Shown one piece after another: positions 38,560 to 50,300 of a DNA stretch of 64,000 nt. The stretch lies in contig NC_092675.1 of NCBI RefSeq assembly GCF_964355755.1, positions 1,741,001-1,805,000 of the forward strand, in the 5' to 3' direction. A program made the position numbers and the translations under genes. The notes under the pieces are model-generated. The model made no database searches. It was not told the origin of the DNA and saw only the letters and a program-made list of their open reading frames with translations. The first letter of the stretch is position 1. Each line of letters opens with the position of its first letter. The stretch comes from Antedon mediterranea. Taxonomy: Eukaryota; Echinodermata; Crinoidea; Comatulida; Antedonidae.

Positions 38560-38730
38560 ATAAACCTCCTTTTGGAACACGGGGATACCTCTATTAAGGG
38601 GTCAATATCCCGTGAAATAATGAGGTCTGCACTACGAATACTGTACTACCCTTATTCAGGGGACACTGTGATTAAGGAGAGCGGGCTATCTAAACTTAGC
38701 TCTGTTCCTTCCACAAGAGTGCATCAGTCA
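38560..38730. mobile_element. Possible pogo/Tigger-like MITE remnant
   Basis: Contains GGGGATACCTCTATTAAGGG and ATTCAGGGGACACTGTGATT, phrases of the kind found in pogo/Tigger-derived non-autonomous elements. Ends are not delimited. Assigned by resemblance only. Confidence 0.3.
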
Positions 38731-39109
38731 AAAATTACAATCGGGACGTATTTTTTTATTTGATTGTGAAGAATAACGTGCCCTAACTCTTACTGGCATG
38801 TGACGTGACACGTAAAACCTTTCGGGCTTGGAGATGTTTCATATTGAAACGCCTTGTTATGATCCCTATATTACTTATTACTCTGTTATTATCACAGGTG
38901 CCTCAGAATATTTCATCATAGAGAATTTATTTCTCATTACGTGAATAAAACTGTTCATACGCTACTAATGCGTTTCAATGCGTTTCTCCTCTTTCTTTTT
39001 TTACAGAATACTATTGAGGTACTGTACGACTTTATGACCGTAGACTTTGACATCATTACGATAACACTAACATTCAATTATTATGGGATAATATTGAACA
39101 GATTTTTCC

Positions 39110-39200
39110 TTGGCCCATCAAGGTTCAAATCTTCGCTTTCCGCTATAGCGCACCATCTTTCGGATGAGACATTAAGCCGTTGATCCTGTGTGCAACATGG
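39110..39200 (+). mobile_element. SINE/LINE 3' fragment
   Basis: CTTTCGGATGAGACATTAAG followed by CCGTTGATCCTGTGTGC is a phrase shared by many metazoan SINE/LINE 3' regions (GGATGAGACGTTAAACCG type). Short and diverged. Confidence 0.4.
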
Positions 39201-39261
39201 CTCATATCATATGTGCACATGTGCAGGTGTATAATATTTATCACGTACCAAGACTGAAAAA

Positions 39262-39346
39262 AGTCATATTTTGCCATATCACTGCAATATTTAGACACAT
39301 CACACTTTTTTTGTAAAACTAGTTTGACGGTATATAGACAGAGAAG
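39262..39346 (-). mobile_element. MITE family A, truncated copy
   Basis: Carries the right half only: GCCATATCACTGCAATATTT, ACACATCACACTTTTTTTG, and the terminal AAACTAGTTTGACGGTATAT with AGACAGAG. Confidence 0.65.
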
Positions 39347-39859
39347 GACTAAGTGGTTTATCATGGTTTGTTTGTTACATATAGCTATATTACTGCATAA
39401 TAATTGATATAATAATATAATCGATATTTTTGCCTTTTTACGAGAAACAAATTCCTGTACTGTAGTACAGGGGTACTTCTATATAAGCTAACGGCTAAAC
39501 TTCGACCCTTATTTTTCGACATCTGATTAGTATAATGCAATATGAGCATATAGCAATTATTACATATTTTGTCAATTTCCGAAAAAAATCCCTGCACTAT
39601 CTAGGCATGGAGGTATAAAATTAGATACCTCCATGATCTAGGTAGGCCTAGTAAGGGATTTTTTCCCCGAAAATTGCCAAATTTTTATCTCGCCATAATA
39701 CAAAATTGATAACGCTATGATTTCACACAATATAATGTCCATATATAGCTAAGAAAAATTATTGCGTGGCCATTGTTATTTGTGATTTTAATACCTACCA
39801 GTAGGCCTACGTCAGTTATCGAGGAGGAATATACCCTGCAGGCAGGGGAATTCATTTAC

Positions 39860-40013
39860 AGTAGAAACAGAGCTCTTCAATTTGGTATGCGTCAGCGCGG
39901 CCGGTTGATGACGCGTCGACATCGTATTTACACGCTGTTTTACACACAACACAGTAGAACAGTACGACGACTAAACTACACCGCCGCCAGCTGTTACACA
40001 TCACCTAGCCGAA
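39860..40013 (+). promoter_or_regulatory. CpG-rich YIPF promoter / 5' UTR
   Basis: CG dinucleotides cluster (GCGTCAGCGCGGCCGG, TGACGCGTCGACATCG) immediately before the YIPF start codon, unlike the flanking AT-rich DNA. No TATA box was seen. A CpG-rich TATA-less housekeeping promoter is the likely reading. Confidence 0.5.
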
Positions 40014-43000
40014 ATGGAACAGGTAATTAATATTTATAGTTGAAAAAATGCCTATTTATTACAGGAGTACCTTCAAAGGTCTAGGCCTACCTACAGAGGT
40101 CTACTACTACTTCTCTAGGCATAATTGTATAGGCCTAGGGCCGCCCTCTAGTCTAGTAGGCTGGCTAGGCCTAGTTAGTAGTAGGCCTACTGTAGTAGTA
40201 GTAGGCTAGGCCTGGCTGGCCGAGCCTACTCATCTCTAGTAGGCCTACTACTAGAGCCTAGTAGGCCCTTCTAGACTAGCCTGCCTAGAGCGAGTAGGCC
40301 CACACAACTAACAAGCTAGCTAGGCCTAGTATAGGCCCCATCCTCTTTGTCCTCTGGCCTTAGCGTAGGTCTAGCTAGCAGTAGTAGTAGAAACATTTTG
40401 TCGAAACGTCCTATTTTCATGCTTTTTAAAATTAACAAATTTTTGTAGCATGGGATCATCACGTTTTATATGTTTGAACTAAACAACCATTTCATTTTTC
40501 AGAATGATAGCAGTAAAGGTTTGCTAACAGGAGGAGATCAACTACAGTTTCATGGTAAGAATTAAACAATTCAACAATGTAGCAATTAAACAGACTCACT
40601 TACACACACTCACACAAAGAATTGGTTAGTCTTTTATGATTAAAAATGGTTTTTTTAGAATTTGATAATGATGATGATGATTCTCCATTGATCGATGCAG
40701 CAGATAAGGACACATCAGGCAGTCAAGTACAGACGCACACCTTTAACAATTACCCGAGTGATGGCGATGAAGAAGGAGACAAAGCTGAGGTAAAATCATT
40801 CTCAACATATATAATATATAAAATTACATACTGCAGGTTACATAGGCCTAGAGAGAGTATAATCAAATATCAGATAAGCCTATGCTTTCAATAAATGAAA
40901 GATAACATTTTTCACCTGATGAAATTATTTGTACCATTGCACTCATTAACATTCATTATTTGTACCATTGTACTCGTAAACATTCATTATTTGTTTACTA
41001 GTATTGCAGTACATTTTATATAGTGGTGACAATCGTATTCATATTTGGGGACACTGTGTTGTTTATCACCATTTACAATATTATTATGCTATGTGCTATA
41101 TAGTTGCTAACTGGCAAGAAAAAACAGGCAGCCTTTTGGACATTTGAATATTACCAGACTTTCTTTGAAGTTGATTCGTATGAAGTAGTGCGAAGGTTGA
41201 TGGCTTCATTTATACCCCAACCTAGCAAAGACTTTCTCAACTCTCAGATTCGACCTAATCCAGATCTTTATGGTAAGCCCAACACAGATTACTTTGTGTC
41301 CTACTGAACACTACAAGCCATACAACAAACGAACAACCAGAAACGAAATAACCTCACTCCTAAATTAAGCTGAACCTAGCCCCCTAAATATACCCCTCTA
41401 AAGCTCTGTCTACACTACCATAATTGGGCATATCACTGCCATATTTGGGCAAATCACATTTTTTTGTCAAACTAGTTTGATAGTGTAGACATAGCTTAGG
41501 CTTAAGTGGTACTATTATGTATAGCTTTGTGGTGCATGGAGTATTTAGTAGGGCCGATTTCTTAATTTCTTTCACACATATCAACTCTGTTTTGATGTGG
41601 TCTTTGACAGGTCCATTCTGGGTTTGTGCTTCGTTGGTCTTTACAATTGCTATCAGCGGTGATCTGGCCAATTTCTTTACAACCAAGGGAGGCCATGGAT
41701 GGCATGCTAATTTTTATCACGGTAAGTGAATGTTTTGACATTTTTTTGGACTTTTTAATACATTATGATAATCAAACTATTTCAGAAATTAAAGAAAAGT
41801 TCCTTTACCAAATTATACGCTTGAATGCAGCCAGCACAGGCCCCCCCCCCCCCCAATGGTTTTACAATACATAAAAGTCCACCTATTATTATATATCAAC
41901 AATTTATTCTTTTAGTTACTTTGCTAGGCATCTTTTATCCACGAATTGATAATTATTGTGACATTATATAAACAAGATTGTAGGCATCACAACCATTAAT
42001 AACCAACACCACTAATTTGTTTAATATCTAGTTACTGTTGCTGCAACTATCATATTTTTATATGCCTGGCTGACACCGGGAGCGGTCTGGGGTGTGTTGT
42101 CATGGCAAGGTAATCCAGCGGGATACACATTTTTGGAAATGGTTTGTGTCTATGGATATTCTCTAACCATCTATATTCCAATATCTGTAAGTATAAGTAA
42201 TGTTTAAGTGATTTTTTATAATAAGCTTATATTGTTACTCAAAATACCAACAATCCTAATTCAAGTAGTGTGAGTTTTTACTGTTTAAGAAAGTTATTAA
42301 AATAGGGTCCTACTAAAATGAGACACAAAACTGGAACTGTCCGATTACATTATCTGAAAAGGAAACAGTTTATACTGTATTAAAATTCACGATCAGTAGT
42401 CCACCACAAAATGTATATTTTCATAATTAGCCTTTTCTTATTTGCAATAGTTATTACTGGTCATACCTTCACCAGCATTTCGGTACACATTGATGGCTAT
42501 TGGTCTCATCCTGTCTGTGTCTGTCATGCTACTTAGCATGTGGCCGGCTGTCAAAGACTTTGATATCAAGATATCTGTTATTACACTGGCTGTAATCTTC
42601 ATACTTCATACACTGTTGACTGTTGGATTCTTAGTGAGTTTACTTTTATATTTATTAATTTACCAATCAATTTTAGATACTTTATTCATGTTATTTTTAA
42701 ATGCATTGAATTTGCGAAATAAAAGTTTATATATATATATTTACTGTAGAAAAATAGGCCTATACAATTCTTTTTTGGTCATGTGCGTCCAATGAAAAGT
42801 TCCATTTCTGTCTGGTCAAAATATATACTGACCCAATACTGGTCACCTCTAGCGTACAGAATGAGTGACGAACCAGAGCTACTAGACCAACAAGGATCTT
42901 TAGGGTCAAGTTACCAAATACAGTCGATTTTCCCAATACCGGACTCCCTGAAAACTGGAAACTCTCCCAATACCAGACTTTCCTTGAGGTCCAAAATGTC

Positions 43001-43353
43001 CCAAATTCATTTTTACTATAGAAACACATTCTGAATACCAGACTTTCCAAGAAAACCAGACATATTAGGCCAACCTAAAGGTTCCAATATTAAGAGAGTT
43101 GACTGTACATTATAATATGTAATATTGTGCTTGTGTTTATAATTTGAAACAATGTTGGTTGCTCACTTGTAATGCCTGTTTGTGACTTCCTTTTTTTCAT
43201 ATTATACTTACCTTATCTTGCTTATTGTTGTTAATTAATTAAAACAACTTTATATTTCAGTTATATTTCTTTGATGAACAATTTGACGCAACTCATATTG
43301 ATCCGCATATTACAACAACTCACGCAGCCCTGAAGCCAACCAAATCATCATAG
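40014..43353 (+). CDS. YIPF1/2: Yip1-domain family protein YIPF1/YIPF2
   Basis: Golgi/late-endosome multi-pass protein of the Yip1 family, implicated in vesicle traffic through Rab GTPases. Exons 40014-40022, 40503-40554, 40659-40789, 41104-41272, 41611-41721, 42032-42186, 42451-42633 and 43261-43353 join in frame to exactly 300 residues, close to the usual length. The N-terminus is acidic and cytosolic (FDNDDDDSPLID). The conserved entry segment FWTFEYYQTFFEVDSYEVVRR follows, then five hydrophobic helices: WVCASLVFTIAIS, VTVAATIIFLYAWL, FLEMVCVYGYSLTIYI, LMAIGLILSVSVMLL and VITLAVIFILHTLL. It ends in LYFFDEQFD and a short tail. The first coding exon is only nine bases (M-E-Q). FARSA starts 998 bases after its stop, on the same strand. 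Which of the two vertebrate paralogues it represents is not decidable; an invertebrate would be expected to have one. Confidence 0.93.
40076..40390. other. TAGGCCTA-dense low-complexity block in YIPF intron 1
   Basis: Built largely from TAGGCCTA, CTAGGC, GCCTAG and TAGTAG words with many small palindromes. It lies 60-370 bases after the first YIPF exon. The same octamer is scattered through the window, but this is its densest cluster. Confidence 0.7.
41399..41498 (-). mobile_element. MITE family A, short deletion copy
   Basis: TAAAGCTCTGTCTACACTAC at one end and GTTTGATAGTGTAGACATAG at the other, with only about 60 bases between. It retains CATATCACTGCCATATTTGG. In YIPF intron 4. Confidence 0.85.
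42920..43110. mobile_element. Pogo/Tigger-like non-autonomous element
   Basis: Left end TACAGTCGATTTTCCCAATA and right end TTAAGAGAGTTGACTGTAC are inverted around CAGTC. The interior has repeated CCAATACC(G/A)GACT phrases. It lies in YIPF intron 7. Confidence 0.5.
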
Positions 43354-43449
43354 TTATTAATGACCTTTGAATACAGGTCACCAAGAAAACTGTTCATCTT
43401 CGGAGTGTGACCAATTTTTCTTTGTACCTAAAGTGCAATTTTATTCTAC

Positions 43450-43455
43450 ATTAAA
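43450..43455 (+). terminator. Candidate YIPF polyadenylation signal ATTAAA
   Basis: ATTAAA lies 97 bases after the YIPF stop and is followed by an A-rich run. An alternative AATAAA at 44318-44323 is only 28 bases before the FARSA start codon. Confidence 0.35.
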
Positions 43456-43630
43456 AAAAACAAATGATTGTTTTTACAAAATATAATTTCCAATACAGTA
43501 CCCAGTGGCGGATCAGTGATTATGAAATTTGTGGTGGGAGTGTAGTGAATGAAGATTGAAATGAAATTAAGTGCTGAACTTAACCAAAATATTCTATCTT
43601 TTGCATTATAATTTAAAATGTTAGTTAATG

Positions 43631-43736
43631 GGGATGTGCCTATATATGGACATGATGATGTCATATCACTACCATGTTTGGGCATATCACTGCCATATTT
43701 AGGCACATTACACTTTTTTTTGTCAAACTAGTTTTT
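43631..43736 (-). mobile_element. MITE family A, truncated copy
   Basis: GATGTGCCTATATATGGACA, TGATGTCATATCACTACCAT and GGCACATTACACTTTTTTTT match the family interior. It stops at TCAAACTAG without the outer terminus. Lies between YIPF and FARSA. Confidence 0.75.
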
Positions 43737-44350
43737 TGTTTGGAGATCGTGAATCACTTAAAAAGATTTGTACTTTACATTTGTTTAAAGCTAAATTTTA
43801 TTACAAAATTTAAAATTGTATTCTTTATTAAATACAAGTCAATGAATAGTTGATAACAATCATGATACAAAGGAGAAGAATTGGTGTGGTTTATCATTTA
43901 TTTTGGGTGATGGTTATACCTTCATTTTGAATTTTAAAACAAAAAATCAGAGTATTTAAATTTAAAACACATAATTATTAAAACTTTTCAATTTTATTTC
44001 TCCTAACTTTTCTGTATATAAGCCTCTATTGTATTTTTACATAAAATATTTGTCAATTATTATGATCAATATATTTAAAATATTATATTCATTAAATTGT
44101 TTTTTTAATACTTTATATTTAGTGTTTGTAATTTGTAAATTTATTATGTTGTATTTTTATGAAAATATTATGGTCTAGCCAATATAATATGTAGGCCAAA
44201 AGTGAATTATAAAACTCCCACTCCCCTGTACTGTCCGTAATAACCCCTGTCCATCCTTGAAAATTAGCTTTGTAAAATGATTTCTAAACCCCACTTTCCC
44301 AAATTTGTAATTGTTTCAATAAACACGATACTCTGGCAACCATTTTAATC

Positions 44351-47300
44351 ATGGCGGACGCACTGGGCGTAGAAATTCTAAAGCTGGTAAATGAAAATGA
44401 AGCTATAGATACTGTTAAAATTGCTTCAATTTTCGGAAAAGACCATCAGCAGATAGTTGGAGCAGTAAACAGTCTAAAATCTGTAGGAGATGTAAGTATT
44501 TTTTGTTTTATGATGTTCAATCTGTTTCCACTAGCTAGCCCTTATGAACGTCATGTTTGCCACGCGGACTGTACGCGGTATTAGTCAAGTTACAACGGGC
44601 CCCTTTACCGTATGGAGGTGGCCTAGCTTTGCTTGCCCTGCATACTGTGTATGCTTGGTCCTCCAAGCTGTGACAACTTATGTCTATATTGTGAATAAAT
44701 ATTTGAAAAAATGAAAATGCAATATTAATAAAAATTAAAATACTGTTTTTGAAACGGTTTTCAAAATTTGGAAAAAAAAATTTACAATCTGACATCATCA
44801 ATTGATGATTAGTTAAGTTAGGCCCCCGGTTAGGCCTCTCGACAATTATAATAAGATGACATTTGAAAATGTTGTAATGTAATAATCAATGTCAAACATT
44901 TACGGCTTTGTTCCATAGCACAATGTTTGTATTTTGTTTTTATTTTAATCTTTAGGTTATTCAAACAGAACAGCTATCCAACAAACATTGGGAACTAACT
45001 AAAGAAGGCAAGTTGTTTGTGGAACATGGTAGCCACGAGGCATGTGTATATGAAGCTGTGCCATCAGATACTGGAATCAAGCAAGCAGATCTCATGGTAT
45101 TCTATTATGAACTTGTTTACTCTAACAAATAATTGAATGTTTGCTACAACTGTCAACTCTATTAATACCAAACTTGCTTGCCTAAAATGTTTGGTTAATT
45201 ACCCTAAATTCTGAATGTGTTTTTAATGGTAGAAAAAAATTTGAAACCTTTTAGATCTCAAAAATCAAAAAAAGTTTTTGAGGGACTACATTTTTACTAG
45301 ACATCAGCAGTTTTATTTTACATTGTAACAGTCATTTAATATTATCATAAAGCTGTCTACACTATCAAACTTTATGTGACAAAAAAAAATGTGATGTGCC
45401 CATATATGGACATGATGATTTCTTATCACTACCATATTTAGATATATCATTACCATATTTGGGCACATCACACTTTTTTTGTCATACTATTACTAGTTTG
45501 ATAATGTAGACAAAACTTAAGAATCCAAAATATTTTGAACTAGGATTTAAAATCAAACAATTTGTTCTCATCTCTTGTAGAAAACTTCACCAAATGCTAA
45601 AATAGGGTTTAGCAAAGCCATGTCAGCTGGTTGGTTAATAATGGACAAAACTGCTGAAGGAGGACCTGTAGTCAAAAGAAAGGTATTCTACTAATACTAT
45701 ATTGATTTCGTTTAAAAGCATAGAATTGCAGTATTCTAAAAAAAGTACTGTGTGTTATCCCATGTATTATCCCATGCTAATCCCACCCCATCATTTTTGA
45801 CAAATTGTTGTACCATGGAAATATACTTTGTCATATACAGTACTGTAGTTCTGACTCAATTTGTTCTTTTAATTACATTACCTCATGTACCTATATTTAA
45901 GTTTAATCGCATTATCTTGTTATCTGCAGGTACCTTCTATAGAAGACAAAGCCAAATCTCAAGTGATGTTAGTCCAGGCTGGCCAGATAAGTAACATTCC
46001 AGAAAAAGAATGCAAAGAATTAAAAAAGAGAAAACTTATTGTTGAGGTGTAAGTTGATTAATTTTATATCGTCAGTTTTACAAATGCATTGTATATATAA
46101 TAATAAAGAGCTTAAAATAGAGGAACTTTAATATTGGAATCTGGAAGTTATATATTGTTGTCATGATCATATTTCAAGCAGAGGATGTGCGAAGTAGTAC
46201 ATTACAGCCAGTGATCATAACTTGGCCCTCTGAGAGAACAGTTTCTGACTGAAGAGTTCGCCCAGTATAAATAAAATATTTTAATTCAATCATAACTTAT
46301 ATTTGTTAATACAATAACTTTAAATTTTCACTTTATTATTACTTTTTTTGCAGAGTGGTGAAGAGTTTCAAATTAACAAAAGGTTCAGATTTTTCTCTTT
46401 CTGTCAGTAAACTAGAAACGGATTTGACTCCTGAGATGATCTCAAGGTAAACTATTTGGCAATTATTATTTTTTTTGTCTTGTGTTGGCAATTATTATAC
46501 TCTAGCTTTCTGATTGATAATACTAATAATATTTTTTTTTAAATATTTTTTTAAAGAATTTTTCCTGCAATTTAACTATTAATAAGTCTATAAATCAAAT
46601 TTAGCTGATCTAAAGTGTTTAGTAAACTAAGTGTATATAACTAATTTAATTGATATAAATGTAATTAGAATACTATAGATATATCTATACATATGTTATT
46701 GTTATTTACCTTCCCTAAATTTAAAAATGTGATATACTTAAGTATAGAGAATTAATATAATTGTTTGTAACTACTGAGGAGTAGCTTTGCATCAAGCAAT
46801 TTGTACTTTATACTAAGTACATTGAAAATACAGAGAAGAAATTCTCGGGTTTGACTCAAACTCATGACCTCTAGATCACTAGCATGGCGTTCATAACTCT
46901 TTATTTTTTTATATAAGTATTCTCAATGTACTTAGTGTAAAGTACAGATTATGTTAGAGTAGGGCAAAACATCTGACCAATTATTAAAAACATTTTGTCT
47001 TAATATCTTGATTTCTAGTGGTTCTTGGAAAGAGAAGAATTTTAAAGCATATAATTTCAACGCAATGGGTGTAATGCCAGTATCGGGACACCTCCATCCT
47101 CTCATGAAAGTTAGAGCTGAATTTAGACAAATATTTTTAGAAATGGGGTAAGTGTAATCTCCTGTCAGCACCAAGGATTTGTATTTTGTCTTAAGCTCTG
47201 TCTACACTATCAAACTAGTTTTAAAAAAAAATTAGTGTGATGGGCCCAAATATGGTAGTGATATAACATCATCATGTCCATATATGGGCACATCAAATTT

Positions 47301-50300
47301 TTTGTCACATAAAGTTTGATAGTGTAGACAGAGCTTTAGAGAACTTTAACAGTTTAAAGGGGGGTTCCGGGTTTAAAATGAATAGTAAAAAATGTAAAAT
47401 ATATTTGTTTGTCTCTTGAATGGTAAAAGTTTCAATTTATATAAGCGCCCAGTGAAGCAGAACGAAGGCTGTGAAATCAGGCCAGATTACAAGTGCAGCT
47501 ACGGCAAAATCACACTGTGGTTACAAAATAGGAAATTCGTGAAATGGTCCATCTTCCGACGACTCGTTATCATAAACCATATCAATTACTTTTGTAAAAG
47601 TATACTTATCTGATGTAATTTTAGTCGGTCTTCCCATTTATAAAGTCAATTTTTTATGAAAATTCATCAAAACAGTGAAAAATTAGATATGTTTGCACTT
47701 TACGTTTGCCGATTTTCGCACCGACTTAGGGAAAAATCAAAATCAATGAAGCGTAACGTATACTGTACATTCCTGCTGAGGATCGAGCGAGACGACGATA
47801 CACGTGCTCTCTCTGCTGCCCATGCCTGGCATCGTCACGTGATAAGCAGATACAACAATACCAAACTGGTCGGGTCGAGTATACCCCGTCTATAATCACA
47901 ACATAAACGATGTACAGTATTTGATTGAAGGTCGACTCGACCTACCGGAATGGTATAGATAATATAGCTCGAATGAGAGAGTTGGAATATTTGTGTAGTG
48001 CAGCCTATAGTAAAAGGCCTGGTAGTATCAATTCGCATAGGGTCTACTACACTAGCTAGCTCAATTTTTAACTGGGCCGGATCGGCTAGGTCTCCTTCCT
48101 ACTACCTGGTCTACTTGCTTGATGCATGAGTATCCGCTTTTTTGGAGAGTAAACTAAACCTATTTATTTTAGGCCTACTTAGACGATCGGGACACCATAC
48201 GTGTGGACGGCGATCGGACCTTGTTTTGCTTCAATATTTACAGCCGATTTTGTAGAATGTTTTAGGTTTAGATTGTTTAGGAGTTTGGTTGATAGGATGG
48301 GTTTTGTTATTTATGGGCCAATCGTCTAGTAGTAGGCTAGCTAGGCCCATGGGCCCCATTGTTTTAACGTAGCCATCGTGGCATGGAATCCCTAGTCAGA
48401 ATGGCTCTCGCCCATATTATTATTAGGCTAGGCCTAGAGTAGTATTGTACGTGAAGCCGATAATACGATCTGTACTATAGAGGTATAAAAATAGTATAAT
48501 TTATGACTCCGTATCTGTACTAAATTTTGTATTTCATTAAATGTCAAATAAATATATGCTACTACTGTTATTATTACACTTTAGGCCAAGCTTAGAAAAT
48601 CTACAAAAAATGTATTTCACAATGGTGGTCGTCGTTTGACAGGGGAGAGAGATGTAAATTAGTTGACAAACACAACGTACATGACGTCGCGAGTTTGGAA
48701 TCCACTGGTGACGTGATTTTGTGAATATCTCATGAATATTAATGAGCTTCCCTAAGCTGCTAAAAAACAGACTTTCCATGAATTTACCCTAAAATGTATA
48801 TGAAATTTAATTTTTTTAATTTCTCGTTATTACTTCTTCATTCTGAAATGTCTATATTGTTATAATATTTTTTATTTAATAAATAAACGATATTTAAAAG
48901 CAATTTTAAACCCAGAATCCCCCTTTAAATCTGAAATCTATCTGCTGCCACCAATAGTGAATGAAAATGATTTTGCACAGACAGTGCAACATTCTAAACC
49001 ACATAAAAGTCAGAACTAACACTGCTCATAAATTGCAAATTATAAGAATTAAATATTATAGTTGATTTGTTTCTAGGTTCACAGAAATGCCAACCAATAA
49101 CTATGTTGAAAGTTCCTTCTGGAATTTTGACGCCCTCTTCCAGCCTCAGCAACATCCTGCCAGAGACGCTCATGATACATTTTTTATACAAGGTTTGAAA
49201 TTAAAAATGGTTATTTTGTTCTTGATATCAAGTTTGCAGTACACCACGTATATCTAGTTCTGAGTTTCTCAACGTTTGGTTTGGAGTGAGAAACATTTGA
49301 TTCTTGTTCTATTTTATGCTTTGATCCGACGTGGTCATTTGGACTGCATAAACATGATTGGTTCTTCAGACATACATAGATATCAGGGAGATGTTTACAT
49401 CTGGCATACCTCTTTACCATAAATTCTTATGCCCAATATTTGCCCCCCCCCCCCTTCTATGTTTGGATGTATATTTAAAAATAATATATAGCTATTTATA
49501 GTTTAAAAATATTTTTATAAAATATTAAACTTTTCCAGTTTAGGACCTCTGTAATTAATGATACTGATATCATGAGATATCTATTCAATATTTTATGTTT
49601 TATAGATCCAACGTATGCCACAGAATTTCCGATGGAGTACTTGGAAAGGGTGAAGAAGGTGCATTCAGAAGGAGGATTTGGCTCACAAGGGTAAAGCACT
49701 GTCTACACTATTAAACTTTATGTGACAAAAAAAGTGTGATGTGCCCACATATGGTAGTGATATGTCCAAATATAGTATCATGTCCATATATGGACACATC
49801 ACATTTTTTTTCACAAAAAGTTTGATAGTGTAATCAGAGCTTTAGATTGTTGACATTGCTATTACATCACACATAAGCCTGATTTTACAATAAATAATAT
49901 AAGATACAATATTAATTTAAAAGATTGATACAAAAAATTGCATGCACAGATCAAACAGACATCCATGAAAACCATAAAAAAACCATGTGTAAACTTTCAC
50001 TTATTGGCGACCTTTGGTTAAATGATACGCTACTATGCAGATAGCACTCATAATCTCAGTCTACACTATCAAACTTTATGTGCCCATATATGTTATACCA
50101 CTTTTTTGGTCAAACAAGCTTAACAATGGTTCTGTGCATATGTTCTGAGCATGTGTAAAAGGGCTTTTTACTCAGTAAATCAATACGGCGACCCATAATG
50201 ATGGCACCTATTTCTTAGGGATAGAAAAAATAAATTAAAAAATAATCTGGTAATAAATGGTGTTGAAAATGAAAATTTGTAATCATATATTTAGGCATAA

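Noticed and set aside
41517-41874. Alternative-frame ORFs over YIPF exon 5
   Set aside because: The true frame through 41611-41721 matches the Yip1 domain; the others are shadows or run through introns.
47416-47895. Short ORFs (65 and 79 codons) inside the 1.58-kb TIR element as a transposase
   Set aside because: Too short, in different frames, and with no recognisable catalytic or DNA-binding motif.
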